This document shows, piece by piece, positions 39,836 through 52,400 of a stretch of DNA of 64,000 bases. The translations under genes were made by a program, and so were the position numbers. The stretch is from Sedimentisphaerales bacterium (GTDB lineage Bacteria > Planctomycetota > Phycisphaerae > Sedimentisphaerales > SM23-30), in assembly GCA_016928435.1 (NCBI GenBank), contig JAFGKT010000008.1:1-64000 (forward strand). Reading direction: 5' to 3'. Under the pieces are notes generated by a model that was given only the letters and a program-made list of their open reading frames with translations, was not told the origin of the DNA and did no database searches. Every line of letters starts with the position of its first letter. The stretch's first letter is position 1.

Positions 39836-42781
39836 ATGATTCGGTTTAGAAGTCTATTGGTATTGGCGATGGTGGTTGGATTATTGGGAGCGGGAGTTGT
39901 TTTGGGGCACTGGGATGAGGGGGATTCAGCCAAGTGGATCCAATTGCCGGACCGAACCACCAACGGCGTGGACGTCGAAATGGATAATCGAGACGACATC
40001 ATGCGAGTTTTGGGTGATGATTTTCTCTGTACAGAAACCGGGGCCATCACTGACATTCATTTGTGGTGTTCGTATTATCGTGATCTGGATGTATCGATTG
40101 ATTGGATCGAACTGAGCATTTGGAGCGATGTTCCCGACGATCCTCAAGAACCAGATGATTACAGCCATCCTGGTATGATGTTGTGGTCGAAGCTTTTTAT
40201 GGCTTCCGAGATACAGACACGTCTCTATGCGGACCTTGAACCTCAGTATGAATGGTTCTGGGACCCTTACACGGGATTTCAAATGCCAAACGGTGATCAG
40301 AAGATATGGCAATTAAATTTTCACATTGAGGATCCGCAGTTTATCCAAGAAGGCACCGAACAAGAGCCGATTGTATATTGGCTGGTAGCCAGGGCTTATT
40401 TGATACCCTCGGCCCTGGACCAACGACTGGGTTGGAAGACTCGTCAATGGCCCGAGCATTACAACGATGACGCGGTACGCGGTGACATATTGAATTGGCC
40501 GACGGTCAATTGGTATGAGCTGCGATATCCGTTTGGTCATGAATATGAAACCCAGTCAATGGATTTGGCTTTTGTTATTCAGGGTGAAGGACCGGATGAG
40601 GAGTTTGACTGGGGCGACGCGCCGGATCGGCCTTACCCTACGGTGTCAGCTAACAACGGCGCCAATCATTATATTGTTCCTGGTCTGCTGATGGGGGCCT
40701 TGATTGATCCCGAACCGGACGGTCAGCCTGACCCAGCCGCGTTGGGTGATGACAACGACACAATCTATCCTCAGCCTGCGCCCAACGATGACGAAGACGG
40801 CGTGACGTTCTCGACGATGAGCCCCGGATTGCCCGCCACGATGACAATTGATATGACCGCCGCGACAATGCCTGGGTTTATTGACGCGTGGATAGATTTC
40901 GATGGCAGTGGTGTTTGGGGTGATAATATTGGCGAACAAATAGCAGCTTCTGCACCTGTGAACCCTGGACTGATGAATCTGATCAACTTTAATGTTCCGC
41001 CATATACGACCATTGGTCAGCAAACCTTTGCTCGCGTTCGTTTGAGCAGCTATGGCGGATTGCCTCCTACAGGCTCCGCCCAGGACGGCGAAGTTGAAGA
41101 CTACGAGGTATTGATCGAAGAAGAGGTCGAAGACCCGTGCGCTGATTTGGGTGACGCGCCTGACAGCACTAACACCAGCGGCAATCAGATGACAACTTAC
41201 GGCGGGGCGGCCAATGCCAATTTCCCGACGGTTTTTGCCGCGGGTTCTCCGCCTTATGGTCCTTTGCACCGCAACCCGCTCAGTGTGGCGTATCTTGGCA
41301 CGGCTGTTTCACTTGAAAATGAAGCTGATATTTACCCGCCGGATCAAGACCTTATGCCGAATATCGATCCGCCGGCAAATGCCGCCGATCAAGACGGTGT
41401 GGATGACTCGGTCAACCCGCTTGGCGCTGACATTCACCAGATGCAGAATTGCCATCCTTCGGAGTTTGACTACACGGTTACAATCGTCAACCCGGCAATT
41501 CCGATGTACGTCAATGTGTTCTTTGACTGGAACCTCGACGGTGACTGGGACGACTCGTTTGTATGTCCGCAGGGTATCGCTGATGAACACGCTGTGAAAA
41601 ATCAGATGATTCAGTTCGCCAGTCCGGGCACCTACACTGTAACCACTCCTCGATTCCTTCCTTATAGTCCTGCCGGTATTGGTGTCAGCCACTATCTGTG
41701 GATGCGTATCACGCTGTCGGAGCAGCCTTATAGTCCCAGCGGTGGGGCCGGGACAATAGGCGGCGGCGGTTCGGGGCCTTCAACGGGTTATCAGTACGGC
41801 GAAACCGAGGACTTCTTGGCTTATTTCTGGGGTGATGCCGATCACGACGCTGAACTTGGCGATGCGCCGGACAGCACCAACAATTCCGGCGTACCGATGA
41901 CCGCTTATATTAGCGGTGTTCCAGCGAATTTCCCCACGGTTTACACTGATTTCGCCAATCCAGGCGGGCCTTTTGGTCCTATTCATATCTATCGTGGTCC
42001 GATCGCGAATCACGGTGCGGAATTGGGTATCACCCTAAGCGAAGAACAGGAAGCTGACAACGGCCCCGATAACGACACGGTAAACAACATAGATCCACCT
42101 AATAATGTCGCCGATTTGGATGGCGCCGATGACGCTTTGAGTTCGAGTACGATAACGCTGCCTGATTGTGACATGATGACCTTGAACTACAACGTCAACA
42201 TTATTATTCCGCAGCCTTATTATGTGAATATGTGGTTTGATTGGAACCGTGACGGCGACTGGGATGACACGTTCGACTGCTGCGGCGTACCAGCGCCGGA
42301 ACACGCGGTGGTGGACCAGTTGCTGAATCTTACGGCTGGTCCGCACACGGTTACGACTCCGTCGTTTATTCCTTGGCATTTGCCGGGAATTCCTGCGGAT
42401 CCTTGTGATGATATTTGGATGCGTATAACACTGGCGGAACAGCCTTACAGCCCCAGCGGCGCGGGCGGTTCAGGCCCGGCAATGGGTTATATGCTGGGTG
42501 AAACCGAAGACCATTTGCTCTCGCAGACTCCGACCTGTTGGGACTCATTCGCGTGCGGCGGTCAACAGTCAGGTGACGCTGAGTGCGATGGTGATGTGGA
42601 TCTGGATGATTTCTTGCTGTTGGCGAATTCCTGGAGAAAATCCGCAGGTGCTGCCGCGTATAATTGTTGTGCTGACTTTGATCACGACAGCACGGTAGAT
42701 ATTGTTGATTTGGCGGTTATGGCCAGCAGTTGGCTGGACACGGGGCTTTCCCCAGCTACCAACAACTCCACTTGTCCGTAG
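39836..42781 (+). CDS. large exported protein: three GEVED domains and dockerin
   Basis: 981 residues. ATG 39836 follows GGAGG and opens a signal peptide (MIRFRSLLVLAMVVGLLGAG). Residues 25-240 match the mature domain of the PEP-CTERM protein at 7783-8526 (QLPDRTTNGVDV, LGDDFLC, DIHLWCS, SMDLAFVI). Three GEVED-type beta domains follow (about 255-430, 437-680, 683-905), each starting WGDAPD or LGDAPDS and ending GEVEDYEV, GETEDFLA or GETEDHLL; the second and third are close duplicates. Residues 915-975 are a dockerin-like EF-hand pair (CDGDVDLDDFLLLANSW, DHDSTVDIVDLAVMASSW). Likely a surface adhesin or matrix protein. Confidence 0.9.
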   Translation: MIRFRSLLVLAMVVGLLGAGVVLGHWDEGDSAKWIQLPDRTTNGVDVEMDNRDDIMRVLGDDFLCTETGAITDIHLWCSYYRDLDVSIDWIELSIWSDVPDDPQEPDDYSHPGMMLWSKLFMASEIQTRLYADLEPQYEWFWDPYTGFQMPNGDQKIWQLNFHIEDPQFIQEGTEQEPIVYWLVARAYLIPSALDQRLGWKTRQWPEHYNDDAVRGDILNWPTVNWYELRYPFGHEYETQSMDLAFVIQGEGPDEEFDWGDAPDRPYPTVSANNGANHYIVPGLLMGALIDPEPDGQPDPAALGDDNDTIYPQPAPNDDEDGVTFSTMSPGLPATMTIDMTAATMPGFIDAWIDFDGSGVWGDNIGEQIAASAPVNPGLMNLINFNVPPYTTIGQQTFARVRLSSYGGLPPTGSAQDGEVEDYEVLIEEEVEDPCADLGDAPDSTNTSGNQMTTYGGAANANFPTVFAAGSPPYGPLHRNPLSVAYLGTAVSLENEADIYPPDQDLMPNIDPPANAADQDGVDDSVNPLGADIHQMQNCHPSEFDYTVTIVNPAIPMYVNVFFDWNLDGDWDDSFVCPQGIADEHAVKNQMIQFASPGTYTVTTPRFLPYSPAGIGVSHYLWMRITLSEQPYSPSGGAGTIGGGGSGPSTGYQYGETEDFLAYFWGDADHDAELGDAPDSTNNSGVPMTAYISGVPANFPTVYTDFANPGGPFGPIHIYRGPIANHGAELGITLSEEQEADNGPDNDTVNNIDPPNNVADLDGADDALSSSTITLPDCDMMTLNYNVNIIIPQPYYVNMWFDWNRDGDWDDTFDCCGVPAPEHAVVDQLLNLTAGPHTVTTPSFIPWHLPGIPADPCDDIWMRITLAEQPYSPSGAGGSGPAMGYMLGETEDHLLSQTPTCWDSFACGGQQSGDAECDGDVDLDDFLLLANSWRKSAGAAAYNCCADFDHDSTVDIVDLAVMASSWLDTGLSPATNNSTCP

Positions 42782-42838
42782 CAGCAGATTAAAATTTCAT
42801 AAGGCCCGTTTTCGGGAAAATGAAGTGAAAATTGGTTT

Positions 42839-42884
42839 TAAGCTCTGTCGCGAGCCTATTTCGGGCTCCGGCAGGGCTTTTTTT
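42839..42884 (+). terminator. intrinsic terminator
   Basis: AGCTCTGTCGCGAGCC (42841-42856) pairs, with a few mismatches, with GGGCTCCGGCAGGGCT (42863-42878) and is followed by seven T residues. It lies 60 bases after the GEVED/dockerin gene. Confidence 0.85.
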
Positions 42885-43407
42885 ATGGCGGGGCGAATTA
42901 ATCAAACAAAATTAGGCTGGTGAACGTAATGATAACAGTGCCGACTTAAGTTGTTTTTTTGATGCTTAAGATTTCGCGCGATACGTGATTTACCGGGGGC
43001 GGCTGATTATACCTCATGAAAACTGTTTTATTTGGGCTTGCGGATTCCATCAGCGGTTATTTCAGGGGGAATATCCCTGCAAACACATGGGCGGCCCAAG
43101 TAAATGCCTTTGGATAAAATTTGCCTAGTTTGACATGCCATGCGACTGTTTCAGGCTCGTCCAACAGTCTGTTCGGAGGGGGCGATAATTAGACTTGACG
43201 GGCCATAACAAACCGAATATATTGGTTTTAGGTTTTCGGCAGGCAGCCGAGCTTTTATTTATCCTCAGCCTACGTGACTGCGTAATGGCCTACTCCTGTA
43301 TTGGGCCGCGGTCACACCCGCAAGAAATCAGGATTGCCTACCCCTATATACCAAACCATGGGCTGCCGTCGCATAGATTATATGGCTATTTTCATAGGAG
43401 ACTTGGT
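42885..43407. other. intergenic region before the giant gene
   Basis: More than 500 bases. In-frame codons extend upstream of the chosen start of the giant gene (from 43195) but lack a signal peptide and a ribosome-binding site. A TTGACA occurs near 43131 without an adequate -10 hexamer. Nothing else was recognised. Confidence 0.35.
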
Positions 43408-46400
43408 ATGTCACACAAAGTACGCCGACGCTTCTCAAGGTTAGCTCTCCGGTCCAAATCGCGTATTTTGCCCAAAGCTGATTTGAAACTGGAGCCCCTG
43501 GAACAGAGGCTATTGCTTGATGTTTCCGGTTGGTGGGATGAACTGGGTTTCCGCAGCGGCAGCGGCGGTGGTATAACCTGGGATCCGATTGATGTCGCCG
43601 GTGAGTCGCAGCTTGTTCTCAGCAGTGACGGTGACCCGATCGCGGTTTGGGTTGAAGGCACTTTCATCGAATATAATGAAGATCCGATCCCGTTCCATTG
43701 GGAAATTGATGGTGACATATACGTGCGTCAATATGCCGGCAGTACCGACCCGGCTTATCAGGGTCTGCCTGGCTGGTGGGATTTGAGCGACGGCAGCGCC
43801 GACGGGCTTAACAACGTCGATACCGGGGAAGGTGAGGGTGATGATGAAGATGGGTATGTCGAACCAGTCCATACTGGTTCTGTGAACCGCATAGGCACCG
43901 GCCGACAGATTGCCGCAGCGGCGGGGCCAAACGGCGAGGTGGCGGTGGTCTGGGTGACAAATGGCAGCAGCGACCCTGAGGAACTCAATTATACTGGTGG
44001 TGACAGCGAGATTTATGGTCGGATATGGGACGGCTCGGAATGGGTCCAAATGGATTGGTCGGAGACTTACGGCGGTATCAGTAATGACGCCGTGCTGAAC
44101 GAAAAGCCCAGCGTTGTTATTTCACCGGTCGGTGAGGTTTTTGTTTCCTATACCGCCATACATCCCGGCACGGATCAACGAGAAATCGTGGTAAAACGTT
44201 ACGGGTACAACTATCCGGAGACTTTTGTGGGGGTTCCTCATCCGGACGATCGGGTTTGGGTGGAGCTGACCGACGAAACAATAGGCGAATTTGCGGAACG
44301 TCCTCATAGTGGTGTATCGCACGACGAAGCTACTTCTTTTGATTCTTCGATAGTGGTTGACCTTGAAGGCCGACCGATCGTGGCGTGGAGTTCGATGTTG
44401 GGCCAGGACCAAGCGGAAATCTACGTCAAACGTTGGACCGGCGATACATGGATCGAGATTAATAATTCTAATTCCGCCAGCGACCCTGATGACGATGGCC
44501 GCAGCGGCGTAAGTAACGATTCCGGTATGTCGCTGCAGCCTGACTTGGCCATAACGGATAGTGGTGACTTGATTGTCACGTGGGTGAACTGGGCTGATTG
44601 GGCCAATTATGATAATCCTCTCACCGATGGTGGCCAAGCGGGTATATTTGTACGCGAGTTGGCGGACGGTAGCAGCACCTGGACGACATTCGACACCCAA
44701 CACGTCGGCCAAGACAGCGCCACCAATCGAGGCTTGGCGCCGAGTTTGGGCTGGTACTACACCCCGAAGATAGACGTGGATAGTGCAGGCAATCCAGTGG
44801 TAAGCTGGCAGGGGTTTGGCGCTGGCGAACGTTATGTTGCCGACCGAGACGGGGATACTATTGTCGATGGAGTAGAGGTCCACACTCCTGATTTGCCGGG
44901 CAATCAGGACCTCGAATCACCCGTCATGGCAATCTACGCCGGTGCGTATAACGGAACAGCTTTTGGTCTGCTGACCACCAATGCACGCAATTCTATCAGC
45001 CCTACGGTGGATATGTGTTGGATGCCCGACACTCTAATAGGCGAAAACGACGAAATCCTGGTTTCCTATACCTGGCGTGACAGTCAATTTGATCCATCAA
45101 ATCTCGACTATGAAGTGTTCGTACAAGAATGGGACACCACGAACCTACAGTGGACGGAGCATGGTCGGGGCAGCAATTCCAACGGCAATGATGTGATTGG
45201 GCCGACACTGCGCGATTGGAGAAGTACCGGTTACTCGGTAGATGAGAATGAGACACAAATTGGACTGGTTGACTATAATGACAACCCCGAAGACCCGGAT
45301 GTAATGCTTGCCAGTCCGAACAAGGCAGTTAATAACGGCGGTCATATTTACCATTACAGTCGTGTGGATGACACATGGTACACCGGCGATGTAGATATAA
45401 GCTTTGGTTACACTTTCGACCTGGAAGGCGAACCCGATATTGAGTTCAATCTGGACGCCAATCCGCTATTGGCTTATCTGGATGATGTAAGTGGTTTGCC
45501 TTATGTTTATGAATGGATACCAAATGCCACGACAACCGGGGGTACGTGGACGCTTGTGGGTGGCGGTCCCGCCTCCGGCACAGTGGGCAACACCGAGTTT
45601 AACGATGTTGACGGCGACGGAACTAACGGCAATCGCAATATCGGTATATCCGTACAAGCAGGTCCATACAGTCAGATACTGCTTACCTACCTGACCCACA
45701 CCAACACCAGTGCAGAAGGCGTCACCAACGGAAATCCCAATAACAAGATCGGCGGTCATTATGGCGGCGGCAGTGACGATCTGGTAACTCTACTGTGGGA
45801 CGGCAATACTTGGAGCAATGTCGGTGATGGCTTTCTGAAGAAGCAGCCCGGCATGGGGGTCGCGTACTACTCTGATTTTGACGGGTTTGATTTCACCGAA
45901 GACAATATCGCCGAAGCCAAGGATGAAAATGACGATGGTGATATCAACATCGATGACTACGAAGAAAGTTACGATACCCTTTTCTATGGGAAAAACTCCG
46001 ATCAGGTGGAGATCAGCATAGAAGAAGGTAATGCTGACGCTACCAGCCCCGAGCCTGGTGCGGGTTATACCGGAAATCCGGGCGACGCGGGTATGGTCAT
46101 ACAATTTAATATCCCATCCCAGGAAAACTCGGCCGACTGGCCCTTTGACGCATGGCCCGGAAATGACGAGTGGCCTGGAGGCCAGCCCGATCCTCTGCCG
46201 CCAAACTGGGCTATTAATTTAAATTCTCCGCCCAGGCCGTTCATGGGTATGGCTATAGGATATGTGGACTACTTTGTCAACCTGGATTCGTGGGTTGACG
46301 ATCTTACTTTTCAATTCTCATACGCGGCCCAAACGCTGTTTTACGTAGAAACCGCGCTCTTTGTGATGGTGGATCGTCAGTTTATCGATATGGATACCAC

Positions 46401-49400
46401 CACGGCTATGGTTATAGACCCGGTTTTCCTTCTGAACAATCCTTTCCAGACTGAGATTGAATACAACGAGGATACCCAGGTTACTGTTGACCTTTCAGCC
46501 CAGATGGCCGCGATGCGAGCCAATCTTGATCTGGATCCTGGATTTTGGAGCGGTCCGGGCGAACATACTATTTCGCTGGTCGCAGTTGCAAATCCACTAT
46601 TGTTCCCAACTGGCGAAGAAGGCGGCATACCGGTGCCGGCAGATGAAGAAATGCCCAAGGTGTATCTAGATAATTTCGTTGTCTATCAGCGCCTAGAGGG
46701 CGAAACCGGCTATTACTCAGGCGTAACACCCACTTATCCGCGCGTGGATAGTGTAGTTGCTGCTAACTTTGATGCGAACAAGAACGGATGGGAATCTTCA
46801 CACGACGGCTACATTAACGGAAACATTTACACTTATCGCGACGCTACCGGCGGGTTCACCGGCGCTACCGGCGACGGCGGACTGGTTATCAGGCTCGGTA
46901 ACGGCACAGATATCGAAAACAACCTCTTAGGCACACATTCTTACGAATTCACCCCGGCCCTCGCGGGTCTATATACTCTTGATTTGGATTATTCGCTATT
47001 GCTGGGTACCGATGTTCCCAATGGACAAAGTATCACTCTGCAATACCGCATTGACGGCGGTGGTTGGAATCCGATCGACACTTTGACCAAACCGCCGGCC
47101 GGCGCAGCATACCAGCCTGCGGCTACGATACCCCTCGGCGCCCTCACCGCGGCCACTCACAAGCTAGAAATAAGCGCGGAGCTCAGCCAAAGTGCTGAAG
47201 GTCTAGCTGTAGATGATGATTTTGAAGGTGCTAATCCGTTGCCTGGACCGGTTTGGGATTATAGGCCCGAGTACTTAGGTCGTACTAGTCTTGCCACCGG
47301 TGTATGGAATGATGCCGCAAACGATACATTGCGTATAACATTGGGAGATGATACTACGCATGCCCTATTACTAGAAGCGGCTTTCGAATGCAATTTTACC
47401 GCCGGAGCCACCAGTGACTTTTCTGTTTCTTTTGACTATGCACTCACCAACGGAAACGGTTTAGGTACAGAAGCACTGAGCTATATGATCGTTTCGATTA
47501 TAGATAACAGCACTAAAGTCCAGACTTTCCTAGATGGCATGGCCCTGGAATATGCTGCGGAAGGTCCAAGTGCCACACGTTCTGGTACTGTTACGATAGA
47601 TATTAGCAATGTTCTGGGCGACCTGCCGGCGGGGGTCAGTTACACATTGCTGTTCCACGGTGGCCTGACCGAAACTCTAGACACGGCCAATAGTACTGCA
47701 ACTGTAGACATTGATAATGTAAAGATTTTTGAGCAGGATCGCGGTCGCGGTTATGCCTATCTGGACAACATTGTTCTCACCGCGTTAGGAGGCGGAGGGA
47801 TAGAAATAAAATCTACCGCTGATTGGCGCATCAAGGCTGATCCGGAACAGGGCCATGACAGTGCTACGGTCGGCTACAATGATCAGGTCGGGCCCGAGTA
47901 TGATCAAACTGAGCACAAGCGGCTGTTTGATTTTGGTGAATGCATGACCCTGAGTGTAACCGGCAACGGCGCCGGCAGCACCGTCATGGACACCTTGAAA
48001 ATAGATAACGTATATAGCGATGAAGACGGGCCCATGGTTATCTCTTTTCGCTATCGTCTGCAAACAAGCAGCAGCGATCCGATTTTCAATCCAGCCGATC
48101 CAGCCAATACCAACCTGGCTGTGCGTATCGACGGTACTTTATACGACGCCGTCAGCGCCAATCAGTTTGTATCTACGCCCACGCCCGCTTTCGGACAGTG
48201 GTACAGTTTCACCGGTGACAGCGGCTGGTGGAACGGTGACGAGAACAATCCGGAATATACTTATGTGTACGTGGTAGCCAATGATATCGAGGCCGGTCCC
48301 CATACGGTACATGTGGAACTAAACGTAGCCAACGAACCTACTACCGTCACCAGTCAATTGTGGATCGATAACCTGGCCGTCATCGTCTCACGCCCGACCA
48401 ACGCCGCGGATCCTAAAGCGATCCTTTTGCCCAATCGTAATTTTGCTGTGGGTGTAACCAACAAGTCTTTGGACCAGTCGCTTGATATGCCGCTCTATGG
48501 TGACGATGATGCCGATCCCCATCCGGACGACTTCTTGACTTTCTTTGATTATGGGCTTATCGATTTCGACTCGTATTACTATACCGCTTCGGTCTGGGAA
48601 CAGAATCCCGGTGCCAACAAATGGCAAATCTATGGTGACAACCTAGGCTTCACTCAAGAGATTGACTTTTTGGGCTTTTCGCTCAAGGAGAATCTGCAGA
48701 GCGGAAGTATTGGCGACGTGGTCGGGCTGGGTTTCTATACCTATGGCATGCCCGCTCCGGAATTATATAAACTCTCTGACCTTTGCATAGGTCCTAACGG
48801 CGTGGTCTGGGCGGGTCTGCAGCACGCGGAGTCTGAATGGGTTGACGTTAATGGCGATGGTGAACTAGATGCTTTCCACGCTCACCCATGGAACATAAAT
48901 ATCCGGCCTTATTGGGGACCAAATACCGACCTGGATATCGAAGTCTGGCGGTGGCAACCATATAACGATCCTCTCAATGTCAAGAAGGACGCTGACCAAT
49001 GGGTGAACACAAACTTGGTGCCCAATGCCGTCTGGAATGCCTATACCAATCTCCAGATGGTCAGCAGCGGCGGACAATTGCCTTCAGTTGCTTGGACCCT
49101 GCGCGGCGACTTAGGTAGTTACGCCGACGCCGGGGCTCAGCGTTATCAAGAAGATAAAACTTGGGGCGTGATGAATACCGAGAGTATTCAAAACAATGGG
49201 GAAATGGCTATGTGGAGTGCGCTGTGGGTGGACGATATGATCGTTCGCCCCGATGGCTTCCCGATAGCGTCTTTCTACATGGGTCACTTGGATGCCAACG
49301 GTATAAGGGAATTCAATACTTTCGGTACCATGCCCGACCTCACCATTACCGAGCAATCAGGAATTCCCAATGACGACCTGCTCGATTTCGGCAGCACCTC

Positions 49401-52400
49401 GGGCAATCTGGTAGATCGCGCGTTCTCCATTAATAATATCGGAGGCGGTGACTTAACCGTTTACTCCATAGAAATCGGCGGGACCGGATCGCTTCCAACC
49501 TGTCCGTTCAGTCTAAGGGATGACTTAAACTTCCCGTTCACCCTGACGGGCAACGCGCTGACTGGTCAAGGCGGGAGCGTTAGTGTCGCGGTTCGCTTTG
49601 ATCCTGAGGGAATTCCCGACGGCGATTACTCAGCCGTGCTTATTGTACACACCAACGATCCACGCCATCCGGACCATCCATTCTCCCACTTCTATGACGT
49701 AATCTTACGTGCCACTTCGCAGAACGATGCCGAGATGACCGTCTCGCCACGCCAATTGGTTTTCCCAGATACCGTTATGAACACGGTTAGCACCACCCGC
49801 GATACGGTTGTTCGCAATCGTGGTGACGAGGACCTAACTATCAGCGAGTGGTTTTTTGCCGGCGTGAATTTCTCCGTTGACAGTGCCTATATCACCGATG
49901 GCGACGTTGTTACACCTGTTGCTAATATCAATAACAAAGGCAGTCTTGATGATATCGTGCTGGTGCCCAACGCTTATCTTACTTTTTCCATCGAGTTCGC
50001 TCCGCAGAGAGTCGATGACATTATCGACACCTTCTACATCCATAGCGATGATCAAAATCTGGAATACGCTCCGGTGGCGCTGTTCGGTACCGGTATCAGC
50101 GGCGCGAGCATGGAAGTGACGGAAAACGTGGGTACGCCCAACAATGACACCATAGAATTCGGCAGCGTCATTCAAGATCATCAAGAAACACAAAGCTTCA
50201 CCATTACCAACACTGGTTCAACTGACCTAACCATCATCAGTATCACAGATATCAACAATGTTTCAGCGATCACCATGATGCCCTATGTCGAGAACCTGGT
50301 GTTGGCTCCAACGGAATCAATTGTAATTGACGTGACTTTCTCTCCTGAAGGTCCGGAACCTGGTCATATTGCCGTTCCGGAAGAACTCGATACCATTTTG
50401 CGTATTCTCAACGACGATCCTATCGAGGCCTTGCGGTCATACGAAGTGTCTCTAACCGGTTTGTCGGTTCCCGAAATACCGATTATCTCCATCGAAGAGG
50501 TCGCCGCGACCAACGACGCCAGCGACAATATGGTGCTTGATTTCGTCAATACCAATATCAATGCGACAGTCTCCCGTCAGCTCCATATCACCAATTTGGG
50601 TGGCGCCGACCTGACGTTGGACAGCTTTGTGCTTTCCAATACCATCGACTTCAGTGTGGAGCCGGTGAACCTGAGAAATAACGCCGCTGACGACATCGTC
50701 TTGCCTTACGATTCCGCGGCCCAAACTGTGACAGTCACATTCAATCCTACCCACGCTGGGTATTATGACGAGACTCTGCGCATCTACTATTATAATGAAA
50801 ACAATGAATTGGTCTCGCAGACTCTAACGATGCAGGCGCTGGCTCTTAACGCGAGCTTGCAGATTACGGATTCTCAAGGCGCCGCCGGCGATCAGTTGAT
50901 CAATTTCGGTCCGGTATCGCAAGGCTTGCAGTCCACCACTGAGACCGTTACCCTCACAAACAACGGCACCTCGGCTCTTAGCATTACCAATTGGGCTTTG
51001 ACTACCGGCGATACCGACATCTTCCAGGTGCAGGCATTTGCCGCAGCGCCAATTGTGGTAGCCCCCGGCGCCAGTACTTCCTTTGATGTACTTTTCTCCC
51101 CTGAACAGGCGCAAGCTTACGGCGGACAGATCACCATCACTAGTGACGACCCCAACAACCCGACTATGACGGTGGACCTGCTCGGCCAGGGTTCGGCGCC
51201 AGGCTTAGTCAGCGTACTGGACCAGTCCGGAGCGGTGGTCGTAGCGGTTGATTTCACCCCTGTTACACCTTTGGTATTTGGTATCGGCCAAAGTGTGACA
51301 CAGTCATTCACCGTGCGAAATATCACCGACGTGGATCTATTGCTCAAGGGCCTTACAACCGAATCATCTCTGTTTATCCTTAATCATCCGCTCAACCCCA
51401 ATAATGCCAATGACGATATTGTTCTGCCGGTGGGCGGTGAATTCGCGTTTACCATTACTTTTGACGCAGCCAATATGTTTGACGGCAGCGTCGATCTGAT
51501 TATGGTCACTAATAACGCCGAGAATACCGGCACGGACGTTACTTCCACAGTGACACTCGAAGCCGAAACCGTCTATGCTCCTCGCGTGGGTGGCGCAGGC
51601 TCTTCTATCACCTTGCCTTGGATAGACGAACACGGAAATACCGTTACGTTCATTATGTTCGGCGGCGGGTCGGCGGTTATCATCCCCGAAACCCCCAACA
51701 GCACCGGCGGCGCCATCGACACCATTCAATTTATCGGCACGACTTCCAGTTCGTTCTTCATGGCCAGAACAACGGGATCGCTCGATGTCGGATCCATTAC
51801 CGGAACAGCGGTCGGCAGTCTCTACCTGACCAACGTAAACCTCGTGGGCGATGGCATAGATATTCAAGGCCTGACCAGCTATCTGTCCATGGGCAATCTC
51901 GAAAACGGAGCCGACATCAATATCGGCAACACTTTCGGCCGAGCCCCGATCATTCAATTGGGCAACGTCGGTGACGGAAGCGATATCGACGTCAACGGTG
52001 ATGTGCTGATGTTCCGCCCGGCAACGTTCGGAAACGCCACCTTCAACGCCGATGATGTTACCATACTAAATCTTGGCGGAACAACCACCGACGGCAGCGT
52101 GAATCTAACCGGTAACCTCAACATCGCCACTACTTCAGCGGCCAATGTAAATACGGACTTCATCGTCCAAGGTAATATCAATTTCATCGCGGCCTCTCGT
52201 TCCAATTACACCGGTGCCGTGCGGGCCGACAACATCAGTTTTGCCATGTTCCGCAATCTTGAAGGCGCCGCGATCAGTGCCTCCAGACGAGTGGGTTATG
52301 TAATGTCGTCCACCAATCTGTTTGATTCGCTTATCCTTGGTGGTTACGATCTTGGTAATGATGGGCGACTCGGAGGCGGTGACGATGTTCTTGTCGCCGG

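Noticed and set aside
43195..43407. Longer N-terminus for the giant protein
   Set aside because: The extension lacks a ribosome-binding site, whereas ATG 43408 follows ATAGGAG and places the LEPR-xLL motif near the N-terminus as expected.
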